Part shown: piece by piece, positions 6,825 through 14,436 of the stretch
Numbering within the stretch: the stretch's first letter is position 1
Layout: each line of letters begins with the position of its first letter
Assembly (NCBI GenBank): GCA_017397695.1
Contig: JAFQIF010000086.1
Coordinates: 1-24,850, forward strand
From: Clostridia bacterium
Lineage (GTDB): Bacteria > Bacillota_A > Clostridia > Christensenellales > Aristaeellaceae
Direction: 5' to 3'
Length of the DNA stretch: 24,850 nucleotides
Program-made: the position numbers and the translations under genes
Notes under the pieces: model-generated
Told to the model about the DNA's origin: nothing
What the model saw: the letters and a program-made list of their open reading frames with translations, nothing else
The model's database searches: none

Positions 6825-7088
6825 ATGGAACGCGGGATTACGCTGCATCTGGATGAAAACACGGACGAAAGGCTGACAGAGCTTGCCGGGCTGCTGGGAT
6901 ATTCCCGGGAGATGGCGGCGGTGTATGCCCTGCGTCTGGTGAGCGCCTGTGTACGCGAGGGGCTCATTCGCGATGTGCCTGCGTGCGCATGGCCGGGAGA
7001 GGCGAAGCCCCTGTGCGACACGCAAAACCGCGTGCTTACGCTGCCGCATACGAAAAAAAGCGCAAAAACAGGCGCAGAACGCGCATAA
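6825..7088 (+). CDS. Small ribbon-helix-helix-like protein
   Basis: An 87-residue protein. Residues 4-10 (GITLHLD) could be the beta strand, and DERLTELAGLLGYSREMAAVYALRLV (14-39) the two helices, of a ribbon-helix-helix DNA-binding fold. The C-terminal half (about 50-87) has no clear structure and ends in a basic TKKSAKTGAERA. GGAAGGAG lies about 10 bases upstream of the ATG. It follows the YycJ-like gene closely, probably in one transcript. There is no adjacent toxin, so an antitoxin role is not supported. The fold assignment is by eye. Confidence 0.6.
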   Translation: MERGITLHLDENTDERLTELAGLLGYSREMAAVYALRLVSACVREGLIRDVPACAWPGEAKPLCDTQNRVLTLPHTKKSAKTGAERA

Positions 7089-7137
7089 ACGATCGCAGAG
7101 CTGAGCAGACTTTCCTTTGAAGAAAGGAGTGGACTGC

Positions 7138-7374
7138 ATGGATCGACTATCACTGCTGCTTGTGATCGTTGGCGCGATCAACTGGGGCCTTGTGGGGCTG
7201 TTCCAGTTTGATCTGGTGGCGTTTATCTTCGGCGGACAATCCGCGCTGATTTCCCGCGTGCTCTATACCATCATCGGCGCAGCGGGCGTGTGGAGCATTT
7301 CGATGCTTTTCACCAGCCGCGAAGCGCGCAACAGCCACAGCGGCGAGATGCGCATCGACGGCGCAAACGCGTAA
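7138..7374 (+). CDS. DUF378 family membrane protein
   Basis: A 78-residue membrane protein with two helices, about residues 3-24 (LLLVIVGAINWGLVGLF) and 40-58 (VLYTIIGAAGVWSISMLF). The LxIVGAINWGLVGLFxFDLV signature is that of DUF378, whose function is unknown. I start at ATG 7138, because GAAAGGAG (7121-7128) sits 9 bases before it. An in-frame upstream ATG at 7117 would place this site inside the gene. A long hairpin follows at 7390-7429. Confidence 0.88.
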   Translation: MDRLSLLLVIVGAINWGLVGLFQFDLVAFIFGGQSALISRVLYTIIGAAGVWSISMLFTSREARNSHSGEMRIDGANA

Positions 7375-7389
7375 TTTCATAGCGAATTG

Positions 7390-7429
7390 CCCCCTCTTCC
7401 CCGGGCTGCAGAGCCCGAGGAAGAGGGGG
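7390..7429. other. Long GC-rich hairpin before cdaA
   Basis: An 11-bp stem (7390-7400 with 7419-7429) and a 6-bp inner stem (7402-7407 with 7412-7417) are separated by one C/A mismatch, with a 4-base loop. On the + strand it is followed by TAAAAAAA and not T. On the - strand its T run comes before the stem. It is very stable but not a standard intrinsic terminator for either direction. Confidence 0.75.
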
Positions 7430-7461
7430 TAAAAAAATCCCTGGATTCCTCCAATTCACCC

Positions 7462-7491
7462 CTGTCATATCCCTATTTGATGGTGTATAAT
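7462..7491 (+). promoter_or_regulatory. cdaA promoter
   Basis: CTGTCA (7462-7467), an 18-base spacer and a perfect TATAAT (7486-7491), placing the transcript start about 30 bases before GTG 7528. Any cdaA start upstream of 7490 would precede this promoter. Confidence 0.6.
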
Positions 7492-7514
7492 AGGGGCATA
7501 TCAGGATGGAAGAT

Positions 7515-7520
7515 GGGAGG
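7515..7520 (+). promoter_or_regulatory. Ribosome binding site fixing the cdaA start
   Basis: GGGAGG lies 7 bases before GTG 7528. The in-frame ATG 7513 overlaps this site and has none of its own. GTG 7528 also gives an N-terminus of typical CdaA form. Confidence 0.7.
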
Positions 7521-7527
7521 ATGCGCT

Positions 7528-8427
7528 GTGGACGCGATCACCGAACAATTTTCTGCGGTTGTATGGAATGTGATCAACCGCCCGAGCATCGTCGATCTCA
7601 TCGATATCATTCTGCTCAGCGTGATCATCTATGAAATGCTGCTGCATATGCGCCATACGCGCATTTCGCAGACGATCAAAGGCATTCTGATTCTGCTGCT
7701 GGCTACCTGGGTCAGCGATATGATCGGCATGCGCACGATTCATGCGCTGCTTTCCTGGATTATCAACGCAGGACCGGTACTGATCATCGTGTTGTTCCAG
7801 CCGGAGATCCGCCGCATTCTGGAGGAACTGGGCACCAACGCTATTTTGGATTCTGCAGGCGGTCATCAGGCTGTGAGCAATACGGACCTGATGATTGACG
7901 AAATGGTTCTGGCGCTTGGCAATATGTCCCGCCGCCGTGTGGGCGCGCTGATCGTCGTGGAAAACAAGACGCGCCTGACCGACGTAATCGCGACCGGTAC
8001 CCCGGTGGACGGCCTGATTTCCCAGCCGCTGATTGAGAATATATTCGAGCCCAATACGCCGCTGCATGACGGCGCTGTTGTTGTGCGCGGAGACCGCGTG
8101 ATGTCCGCTGCCTGCCTGCTGCATCTTTCCGATGCTACCGGCGTGGGCCGCGATCTGGGCACGCGCCATCGCGCCGGCTTGGGCATGAGCGAGGTATCCG
8201 ACGCGACGGTGTTCATTGTGTCCGAAGAGACGGGTATCATTTCCATGGCCAGAGGCGGTCAGTTGATCCGCCATCTGGACGATGCGTCTCTGCGCAAAAC
8301 CCTTCATGAACTGTATGACAAGAAAGAGAAGGAACAAAGCCGCCTGAATCTGAATGTGCCGAGGCTCCATCTCAAGCAAAGGAGGCGAAACGCGCATGAT
8401 GAACAGCAGACCGACAAAGAAGCCTGA
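7528..8427 (+). CDS. cdaA: Diadenylate cyclase CdaA
   Basis: Makes cyclic di-AMP from two ATP at the membrane. The 299 residues start with three membrane helices (about 22-40, 50-66 and 72-90), followed by the DAC domain. The DAC hallmarks are DGA (181-183, in PLHDGAVVV) and RHR (213-215, in GTRHRAGLGMSE). The C-terminus has about 25 extra charged residues beyond the roughly 273 of B. subtilis CdaA. The start is GTG. The 3' end overlaps the start of cdaR by 32 bases, the conserved cdaA-cdaR arrangement, so CdaR probably regulates it directly. Usually glmM follows cdaR; here it does not. Confidence 0.97.
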   Translation: MDAITEQFSAVVWNVINRPSIVDLIDIILLSVIIYEMLLHMRHTRISQTIKGILILLLATWVSDMIGMRTIHALLSWIINAGPVLIIVLFQPEIRRILEELGTNAILDSAGGHQAVSNTDLMIDEMVLALGNMSRRRVGALIVVENKTRLTDVIATGTPVDGLISQPLIENIFEPNTPLHDGAVVVRGDRVMSAACLLHLSDATGVGRDLGTRHRAGLGMSEVSDATVFIVSEETGIISMARGGQLIRHLDDASLRKTLHELYDKKEKEQSRLNLNVPRLHLKQRRRNAHDEQQTDKEA

Positions 8428-9730
8428 CGCGGCCAGAGGCCCGTTTAAAGGCGTTCGAACGTGGATTACGCGCATCATGAGCAGCCGACGCTTCCTGATG
8501 CTCGTTTCGTTGCTGATTGCCGTTTTGGCGTGGAGTGCGCTGGTGGCGTCCGACATGACGCTGACCCGCCCCAAGTTCTTTGCGAATGTACCGGTAAATG
8601 TGACCAACGAATCTACGCTCAAGAGCCGCGGTTACATCGTCATGGACGATATCAAGGCGCTTGTGCCCGGCGTGCGCATGACGGTGGAAGTGACGCAGCA
8701 GAACTATGACCGCGTGACCAGTACATCGTATAATCCGCATTTTGATCTGTCCAAGATCGAGGGCGCCGGCGAGAATACGCTGACGATCAATTATTCCTCC
8801 CAGCTTTACGGCCCGGTGATCGATTGTGAACCGGACAGCATCACTGTCAATGTGGAGCGCTATATCACCCGCCGCGTGCCGGTTGTGCTTGAGCTGGTGG
8901 GCTATACGGCGGACGACGTCTATCTGGACAGCTACCGCACGGATCCGAATATGCTTTCCGTTTCCGGCCCGCAGTCGCTGGTCATCAGCGTGGCGCGCGC
9001 CGTAGCAAAGCTGGATCTGTCGACGCTCTCGCTGGACCGGATGAGCGACCGTACGGCGCTTGACGTGGAGCTGCAGGACAGCGCCGGCCAGGTGATTGTA
9101 TCGGACAAGCTGGAAATCACCAATCAGACGGTCATCACCGACTCTGTGATCGTGGATACGGAGGTTGTGCCGGCGGTTATGGTGCCCCTGGCGATTGAGA
9201 GCATGGTGACCGGCGTACCGGCGGAAGGCTATGAACTGGTGAACATCTACGTGGAGCAGGACGCGCTGCGCGTAGCTGCCAAGGAAGAACTGCTGGGCTC
9301 TATGGAATATATCACGACCGATCAGCCGCTGGATATCGAGGGCGCGACCGGCAATGTGGATGGCTATGTAAAGCTCAGGCGCCTGACGGGCATTGAAAAT
9401 GCGATTCCTTCTGAGATCGCCGTTACGGCGGAGATTGAGGAGAAGACGATGGAGCGCACGCTCAGAAACGTGGGCATCACGGTAGAAAACCTGCCTGCGG
9501 ATCTGGAAGCCAGGCTTTCTGTGAAGCAGAGCGCCGTGCAGGTGATGGGTCCGTACAGCTTTATCAACAACCTGAAGAGCTCGAATGTGCGTCTGTTTGT
9601 CGATGCGGCCGGTCTGGAGGCGGGCGAGCATACGTTGCCCGTTCAGGTGTCTATCGACAACGACGAGGCCTTCTCCTGTGCGCTGAGCACGCCGGAAGTG
9701 ACCGTTACCCTGGTGGAGGCGCAAGAATAA
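8396..9730 (+). CDS. cdaR: CdaA regulator CdaR (YbbR-domain protein)
   Basis: A 444-residue extracytoplasmic protein. A basic N-terminus is followed by one membrane anchor (about residues 32-52), then a chain of YbbR-type beta domains, with recurrent segments such as NVPVNV, RRVPVVLELVG, PLAIESMVTGVP and EKTMERTLRNVGITVENLP. Four such segments can be seen. CdaR binds CdaA and tunes c-di-AMP output in bacteria studied. AAAGGAGG (8378-8385) serves ATG 8396, with ATG 8399 an equal alternative. It overlaps cdaA by 32 bases. A terminator follows at 9750-9777. Confidence 0.93.
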   Translation: MMNSRPTKKPDAARGPFKGVRTWITRIMSSRRFLMLVSLLIAVLAWSALVASDMTLTRPKFFANVPVNVTNESTLKSRGYIVMDDIKALVPGVRMTVEVTQQNYDRVTSTSYNPHFDLSKIEGAGENTLTINYSSQLYGPVIDCEPDSITVNVERYITRRVPVVLELVGYTADDVYLDSYRTDPNMLSVSGPQSLVISVARAVAKLDLSTLSLDRMSDRTALDVELQDSAGQVIVSDKLEITNQTVITDSVIVDTEVVPAVMVPLAIESMVTGVPAEGYELVNIYVEQDALRVAAKEELLGSMEYITTDQPLDIEGATGNVDGYVKLRRLTGIENAIPSEIAVTAEIEEKTMERTLRNVGITVENLPADLEARLSVKQSAVQVMGPYSFINNLKSSNVRLFVDAAGLEAGEHTLPVQVSIDNDEAFSCALSTPEVTVTLVEAQE

Positions 9731-9749
9731 ACGCGGGCGACAGCCCTTT

Positions 9750-9777
9750 TCCGGCCGCGGAAAGCGACCGGATTTTT
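9750..9777 (+). terminator. Terminator after cdaR
   Basis: Stem 9750-9758 with 9664+100-based partner 9764-9772 (TCCGG-CGC arms, one C/A mismatch), loop GGAAA, then TTTTT at 9773-9777. It separates cdaAR from the coiled-coil gene, perhaps with partial read-through because the next ATG is only 33 bases on. Confidence 0.75.
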
Positions 9778-9809
9778 GCTATATGGATACGTGAGGAGCT
9801 GAAACGGAC

Positions 9810-10988
9810 ATGGGCACATTTGCAGATTCCCTGTTTACCGTGCTGATGAGCTGGGTGCGTGCGCTGGTCAATGGACTTTGGGCGCTGTTTTCTGCGGATC
9901 ATACCACGCTGCTGGGATTTCTAGGTAAAAATTGGCTGGTGATCGCCGTGGTGATCGTAGCGGCAGGGCTGGTGATTGACTGGATGATCTGGCTTTTACG
10001 CTGGCAGCCGTATCACCTCTGGGCGCAGCGCATGCGCAGGCTGCTTCGCATGGAGGAACCGCAAGCGCAGGAAGAGGCGCCGCAGCGCGCCCATGCGGCG
10101 ACGATGCCTATGCGTATACGGGATACTGAAGTAATCGAGGAAGAAGAACTGCCGCTCTACGTGGAGCCGATGCAGGAGGAAGAGGAACAGGCCGTATTGG
10201 CTCAGGCACAGCAGGCTCCGGATGAGTATGCCTATCCGGGCATGCGCTACGGCAGCAGCGCGCCGCAGGAGATGGGCGGCACGCAACGCTTCGGCGCGGT
10301 AACGCAGGAGGGGCCGGGGGCGGCGGAGGTAGAAAAGCGTCGCGAGGAGATCAAGGCCTGGCAGCTGCAGATGCAGGAGGAGGCCCGCGCACGTGCGCTG
10401 GCTGAGCAGGCTCGCCGCGAGCGGGAAGCCTATGAGGCTGAGCAGGCGCGGCTTGCGCAGGAGGCCTATGAGGCTGAACAGGCGCGGCTTGCGCAGGAGG
10501 CCTACGAGGCTGAACAGGCGCGGCTTGCGCAGGAGGAATATGAGCGCCAGATGACGGAGTATGAGCGTCAAAAGGCGCAGTACGCGCTTGAACTGGCGGA
10601 GTATGAACGCCAAAAGGCGGAATATGAGGGGTATATGGCGCGAGAAGCTGCACAGGAGCAGCAGGAACAGGAGCCTGCACCGCAGGCAGCCGCGCGCCGC
10701 AGAAGGAACGCCCAGAGCAAGATGAAAACATACAGCGATTATGTGGCGGGCGAAACGGTATCGCAGCTCCCGGATGCGCCTGAATGGCCGCAGATGCAGG
10801 CGCACGATGCGCCGGACGCAGCCCAGAACAGGAGAGGCGGCCTGCTGGATCGCATGGCGAAGATGATTGAGCCGGAGGAGGAACAGTTGGCTTCGCGTAC
10901 GAAGCTGCCGCCCCGCGTCGATGTGAAGGATGCCTATAAGCCTGCAGCCGCCCCGCGCAAGCCGGGCAAGCGCAGCAGGAATGCCTGA
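9810..10988 (+). CDS. Membrane-anchored Ala/Glu/Gln-rich coiled-coil protein
   Basis: I do not recognise the family. The 392-residue product has two hydrophobic segments (about residues 5-27 and 39-63), then a basic stretch (RMRRLLRM), an acidic linker (EVIEEEELPLYVEPMQEEEE), a long charged region about 170-290 likely to be a coiled coil, and a basic tail. Three exact 12-residue repeats (AYEAEQARLAQE) are followed by degenerate YERQ units. The tail is basic (KPGKRSRNA). GAGGAG lies about 11 bases before ATG 9810. It sits between cdaR and a glycosyltransferase, so an envelope-scaffold role is plausible but is only inference. Low-complexity composition will give many spurious similarity hits. 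Confidence 0.8.
   Translation: MGTFADSLFTVLMSWVRALVNGLWALFSADHTTLLGFLGKNWLVIAVVIVAAGLVIDWMIWLLRWQPYHLWAQRMRRLLRMEEPQAQEEAPQRAHAATMPMRIRDTEVIEEEELPLYVEPMQEEEEQAVLAQAQQAPDEYAYPGMRYGSSAPQEMGGTQRFGAVTQEGPGAAEVEKRREEIKAWQLQMQEEARARALAEQARREREAYEAEQARLAQEAYEAEQARLAQEAYEAEQARLAQEEYERQMTEYERQKAQYALELAEYERQKAEYEGYMAREAAQEQQEQEPAPQAAARRRRNAQSKMKTYSDYVAGETVSQLPDAPEWPQMQAHDAPDAAQNRRGGLLDRMAKMIEPEEEQLASRTKLPPRVDVKDAYKPAAAPRKPGKRSRNA
10428..10535 (+). repeat. Three tandem 36-bp repeats in the coiled-coil gene
   Basis: Copies at 10428-10463, 10464-10499 and 10500-10535 each encode AYEAEQARLAQE. They differ at only a few bases, all silent (TAT/TAC, GAG/GAA), which points to recent duplication or slippage. 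A partial, degenerate fourth unit follows. Confidence 0.9.
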
Positions 10989-10990
10989 GG

Positions 10991-12271
10991 ATGGCCGGAA
11001 TGGACGATCGACTGGTTTATATCGCGGAACAGATTGCGGCGTATGCGTCCATGCTGTTGATGGGCGCATGCAGCGTGCAGCTGCTTTTGCGCTTTGCCCG
11101 TGTGCTGCGCGGCAGGGAAACGACGGATGGCTTGGCAAAGCGCAGACGCTTTGCGCCGCATTCTGCGCTGATCCTGGCCGGCTGCGCCGGGCTTTTCTCG
11201 CGCCTTGCGCTCTACGTGCTCGCCTATACGATGTATCGCATGAGCGGCGTGGGTAGCGAAGGCTTTATACAGTCGTTTGAGCGCCTGTGGGCGCACTGGG
11301 ACACGCAGCACTATGTGGGTATTGCGCAGCAGGGATACACTGCCGTGGGCGATGAGCGGCTGAGACTGGTGTTCTTTCCGCTGTATCCGATGCTGATGCG
11401 CTTGGTTTCGCCGCTTACAGGCGGCGATGTATTTGCTGCGGGTATCGCGATTTCGCTGTGCTGCAGCGCGGCGTCCTCTGCGCTGGTGTATGATCTTTCG
11501 TATATGCATGACGGGCGGGACGGAGCGAGGCTGAGCCTTGGCTATTTCCTGCTGAGTCCGCTGAGCGTGTTCCTGGGCTGTGTGTATACGGAGGCGCTCT
11601 TTATCTGCCTGTCGCTGCTGGGTGTGTGCCTGCTGCGGCGCGGTCATCCGTGGCTATGCGCGCTGTGCGGCGCGCTGAGCGCATTCACGCGCATGCCGGG
11701 TGTGGTTCTTGCAGGCTTGCTGATTATCGATTTCTGCGGCAAAATTCCGCAGAAGAAGGCGGATTGGCGCGCGTTTGTTGTTTGCTGCGCGCAGGTGCTG
11801 CTGGTGTTTGGCGGGATGATCGCGTACTTTGTCGTGAATTGGCATGTGACGGGCGATCCGTTTACCTATCTGACCTATCAAAGGGAAAACTGGTATCAGC
11901 AGCCGGGCTCTTTCTGGCGCTCGACCGCCAATACCGTGCATTATTTTCTGACAGGCATGGGCGAGAACGACTGGCTGTGGACATGGGGCTTTCAGCTGCT
12001 GTGCATGCTGGGTGCTTATCTGCTGCTGGCGTTTGTCTCGTGCAGGCTGCCGTTTGATCTGGCGGCGTACAGCTTTGTGTATGTGGCCGTCGTGCTTGCG
12101 CCGACGTGGCTGCTTTCCGGCGCGCGCTATCTCTACGCGCTGTGTGCCCTGCCGATGATGCTTGCGCGCATCCCCGTGAGCCGGCGGGGCCATAAGCTGC
12201 TGCTGGCCGGTTCGGCCGTGATGCTCGTCGTATGGACATTCGGCTATACGCTCGCGCTGGAAGTGTTTTGA
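10991..12271 (+). CDS. PIG-V-like membrane glycosyltransferase
   Basis: A 426-residue polytopic membrane protein with roughly ten hydrophobic helices. The first extracytoplasmic loop contains WAHWDTQHYVGIAQQGY and then VFFPLYPMLMRL, the WD...Y..IA..GY and FFPLYP pattern of the PIG-V/GPI mannosyltransferase II family. Such GT-C enzymes use lipid-linked sugar on the outer face of the membrane. Bacterial members have largely unknown acceptors. ATG 10991 has AGGA 10 bases upstream; ATG 11000 is also possible, using GAGG at 10987-10990. It starts just after the coiled-coil gene stop, so the two are surely co-transcribed. Confidence 0.82.
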   Translation: MAGMDDRLVYIAEQIAAYASMLLMGACSVQLLLRFARVLRGRETTDGLAKRRRFAPHSALILAGCAGLFSRLALYVLAYTMYRMSGVGSEGFIQSFERLWAHWDTQHYVGIAQQGYTAVGDERLRLVFFPLYPMLMRLVSPLTGGDVFAAGIAISLCCSAASSALVYDLSYMHDGRDGARLSLGYFLLSPLSVFLGCVYTEALFICLSLLGVCLLRRGHPWLCALCGALSAFTRMPGVVLAGLLIIDFCGKIPQKKADWRAFVVCCAQVLLVFGGMIAYFVVNWHVTGDPFTYLTYQRENWYQQPGSFWRSTANTVHYFLTGMGENDWLWTWGFQLLCMLGAYLLLAFVSCRLPFDLAAYSFVYVAVVLAPTWLLSGARYLYALCALPMMLARIPVSRRGHKLLLAGSAVMLVVWTFGYTLALEVF

Positions 12272-12314
12272 TCTGACGTACTTGCTTTAAACCGCCGCGA
12301 AGCGTACATGGGGT

Positions 12315-12333
12315 GCAGGGGCAATGTCCCTGC
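12315..12333. repeat. G-rich intergenic hairpin
   Basis: GCAGGG (12315-12320) pairs with CCCTGC (12328-12333), loop 7. It is immediately followed by a second hairpin at 12341-12359. Confidence 0.6.
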
Positions 12334-12340
12334 GAGGGGG

Positions 12341-12359
12341 TTGGGGACACCGTCCCCAA
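12341..12359. repeat. G-rich hairpin next to the kinase ribosome binding site
   Basis: A perfect 8-bp stem, TTGGGGAC (12341-12348) with GTCCCCAA (12352-12359), with a 3-base loop. It ends 3 bases before GGAG (12363-12366). With AAAAA after it and no T run, it is not a standard rightward terminator. It may be part of a repeated intergenic element, or affect ribosome access. Confidence 0.7.
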
Positions 12360-12373
12360 AAAGGAGTTTTGCT

Positions 12374-13321
12374 ATGATTCACGTGCTGTGCCTGAACCCG
12401 GCTATCGATAAGCTCTATGTGATCGACGGCTTTGCGGCGGGGGAGGATTACCCCGGGCAAAGGCCGACGGTGCGCTTTGGCGGCAAGGGCGTCAATGTGG
12501 CGCGCGTGCTCAGCCAGCTGGGCGCACTGGTGCATCTGTATGCCTTCATGGGCGAGCAGAGCGAAGCGGGTTTCCGGCTGGAAATGGAAAAGCGCTGTGC
12601 ATGCACGTTTGTGACGGTTCCAGGCGCATGCCGTACGACGGTCAATATCATTGACAGGCAGAATGACCGAGAAACCGTGATCACAGAGGCGGGGCCGCAG
12701 GTGAGGGCGGCGCATGTGCAGGCGCTGCTGGCTGCGCTGGAGGAAAACGTGCGGGCGGGCGACATGGTCTGCTGCTCGGGTTCGATCATCGCGGGTGCAC
12801 CGGCGGATATTTATGCCCAGGTCAGCCGCCTGTGCGGGGAAAAGGGCGCGCGCTGCGCGCTCGACTGCAATGCAGCAGCACTGCCCCAGTCGCTGGCGGA
12901 TGCGCGCTACGCGCTGGGCAAGCCCAACGAGCGCGAACTGTGCGCGCTGCTGGGCGAGGAGAGGACGCAGGCGCCGGAACGCATTGCTGCGCTGGGAAGA
13001 CGGCTCATGCCGCCTTATGGCGCGCTGCTGGTTTCTATGGGCGCGCAGGGCGGCGTATGGATCGAGAACGGGCAGGCCTACCTGGCGCGCGTGCCGGATC
13101 TGCCGATTGTATCCACCGTGGGCAGCGGCGATGCGGCGCTGGCTGGTGCGCTGCATGCCATGAACTGCGGATATGCGCCGCAGGAGGCGCTGCGCCTGGC
13201 GATGGCCTGCGGCGTAGCCAATGCGATGCTGGGCGAGGTGGGCTGTGTGCGTGCAGAGGACGTTAAAGAGGCAGTACGGCAAATTAACGTTGCGCAGCTG
13301 AGTAAGGAGGAATGCCTGTGA
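12374..13321 (+). CDS. PfkB-family sugar-phosphate kinase (1-phosphofructokinase-like)
   Basis: 315 residues, the normal length for 1-phosphofructokinase/LacC-type kinases. NPAIDK (8-13) is the N-terminal signature, GGKGVNVA (36-43) binds the sugar phosphate, GKPNERE (182-188) is typical of this subgroup, and GSGDAALAG (250-258) holds the likely catalytic base D253. The predicted reaction is ATP-dependent phosphorylation of a ketose phosphate. Fructose-1-P, tagatose-6-P and others cannot be told apart here. The usual PTS and FruR neighbours are absent. GGAG lies 7 bases before ATG 12374. Its stop overlaps the GTG of the next gene (GTGA), implying coupling to a YiaK-like dehydrogenase. Confidence 0.9.
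   Translation: MIHVLCLNPAIDKLYVIDGFAAGEDYPGQRPTVRFGGKGVNVARVLSQLGALVHLYAFMGEQSEAGFRLEMEKRCACTFVTVPGACRTTVNIIDRQNDRETVITEAGPQVRAAHVQALLAALEENVRAGDMVCCSGSIIAGAPADIYAQVSRLCGEKGARCALDCNAAALPQSLADARYALGKPNERELCALLGEERTQAPERIAALGRRLMPPYGALLVSMGAQGGVWIENGQAYLARVPDLPIVSTVGSGDAALAGALHAMNCGYAPQEALRLAMACGVANAMLGEVGCVRAEDVKEAVRQINVAQLSKEECL
13304..13310 (+). promoter_or_regulatory. Ribosome binding site fixing the yiaK start
   Basis: AAGGAGG is 7 bases before GTG 13318 and only one base before ATG 13312. GTG is therefore the start. It also puts the catalytic His at residue 44, as in E. coli YiaK. Confidence 0.8.
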
Positions 13322-14340
13322 TTTACGTGCAGCATGAGGAAGCGGTGCGCCTGATGACCAAGGGCCTGACACGCTTTATGGATGACGATACGGCGCGCCG
13401 GTTTGCGGAAATCTTTGCGGGCAATTCGCTCGATGGCGTGTACAGCCATGGTATGAACCGCTATCCGCGCTATCTGGCGGATATGGAGAGCGGGCTGTGC
13501 GATCCGTCGATCACGCAGGCGCAGAAGGTGAGCGGCTTGGGCGGCCTGGAGGTATGGGACGCGCACTTTGGTATCGGTCCGCTGATCGCGCAGCAGGTGA
13601 CGCAGCGCGCCATTGAACTGGCAAAGACGCATGGCATCGCCTGCGTGGCCCTGAGAAACAACAGCCACTGGCTGCGCGCGGGCCGCTACGGCCTGATGAT
13701 GGCCGATGCGGGCATGATGGGGATTTGCATGACCAATACTTGCCTGAATCTCGTCGCTTACGGCGCAAAGGAGCCGTCTACCGGCAATAACCCGATCACC
13801 TTTGCGATTCCGCGCAAGGCGGGCAGCCTGGTGATGGATATGGCCGTCAGCCAGTATGCATTCGGCAAGCTGGAGATTATGGCGCAGGAGGGCAAAATGC
13901 TCGATACGGCCTGCGGCTACGATAACGAAGGCAACCTGACCAGCGATCCGGCGGAGATCACAAAGAGTCAGCTGATGATGCCGATGGCGCTATGGAAGGG
14001 CAGCGCGCTGTCGATCATGATCGACCTGATGGTGTCCATGCTGTCGCTGGGGCGCACGTCGCTGGAGATCGGTAAGCCGGGCGACGGCGAGAAGGGCATG
14101 AGCCAGATGTTCATCTGCATGAATCCGGCGGCTGTGGTCAGCATGGAGGCTGCAGATGCGCAGATGGAGCTGACTGTGGCGTTCCTGAGCAGCCTTGAGC
14201 CCATGGATGGCATGCACGGCGTGCGCGCGCCGGGCCAGTATCTGGAACGGACGCGCAGGGAAAACCTTGCAAACGGCATTCCGGTGACTGAGGCGACGTG
14301 GCAGAAGATTCTGGATGCAGCGCAGTGGAAGCATGAATAA
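13318..14340 (+). CDS. yiaK: 3-dehydro-L-gulonate 2-dehydrogenase-like (YiaK, Ldh family)
   Basis: A 340-residue NAD(P)H-dependent oxidoreductase of the malate/L-lactate/ureidoglycolate dehydrogenase fold. It closely follows E. coli YiaK throughout as I recall it: GVYSHGMNRYPR (40-51) with catalytic His44, VALRNNSHWLRAG (110-122), GAKEPSTGNNPITFAIP, and LWKGSALSIMIDL. YiaK reduces 2,3-diketo-L-gulonate to 3-keto-L-gulonate in L-ascorbate/L-lyxose-type sugar-acid use. It starts at GTG, overlapping the kinase stop by four bases. The other genes of the yia pathway are not in the window. The substrate of this copy could be a related 2-keto-3-hydroxy acid. A strong terminator follows. Confidence 0.88.
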   Translation: MIYVQHEEAVRLMTKGLTRFMDDDTARRFAEIFAGNSLDGVYSHGMNRYPRYLADMESGLCDPSITQAQKVSGLGGLEVWDAHFGIGPLIAQQVTQRAIELAKTHGIACVALRNNSHWLRAGRYGLMMADAGMMGICMTNTCLNLVAYGAKEPSTGNNPITFAIPRKAGSLVMDMAVSQYAFGKLEIMAQEGKMLDTACGYDNEGNLTSDPAEITKSQLMMPMALWKGSALSIMIDLMVSMLSLGRTSLEIGKPGDGEKGMSQMFICMNPAAVVSMEAADAQMELTVAFLSSLEPMDGMHGVRAPGQYLERTRRENLANGIPVTEATWQKILDAAQWKHE

Positions 14341-14343
14341 CAG

Positions 14344-14374
14344 AAGACGGGCGGTGAAAACCGTCCGTCTTTTG
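14344..14374 (+). terminator. Terminator after yiaK
   Basis: A 12-bp stem (14344-14355 with 14360-14371, one G-T wobble) with a GAAA tetraloop, running into TTTT. Confidence 0.88.
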
Positions 14375-14408
14375 CTGTGATTTGATTGTCTGAGTCTTTC
14401 GGAAGTGG

Positions 14409-14427
14409 GTGTGGGCACAGCCCACAC
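14409..14427. repeat. G-rich intergenic hairpin
   Basis: A perfect 8-bp stem, GTGTGGGC (14409-14416) with GCCCACAC (14420-14427), loop ACA. It lies ten bases past the stop of the convergent ABC gene. No T run follows on either strand. Confidence 0.65.
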
Positions 14428-14436
14428 GCAGCACGC

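Noticed and set aside
6825..7088. Antitoxin of a toxin-antitoxin pair
   Set aside because: The RHH-like N-terminus suggested it, but the next gene is a DUF378 membrane protein and no toxin is nearby.
7387..7527. Longer cdaA start at TTG 7387
   Set aside because: It would begin inside a hairpin and upstream of the TATAAT promoter; GTG 7528 has a proper ribosome binding site.
7375..7527. c-di-AMP (ydaO/yuaA) riboswitch ahead of cdaA
   Set aside because: Only one simple hairpin is present, and it lies upstream of the promoter; the conserved riboswitch core is not visible.
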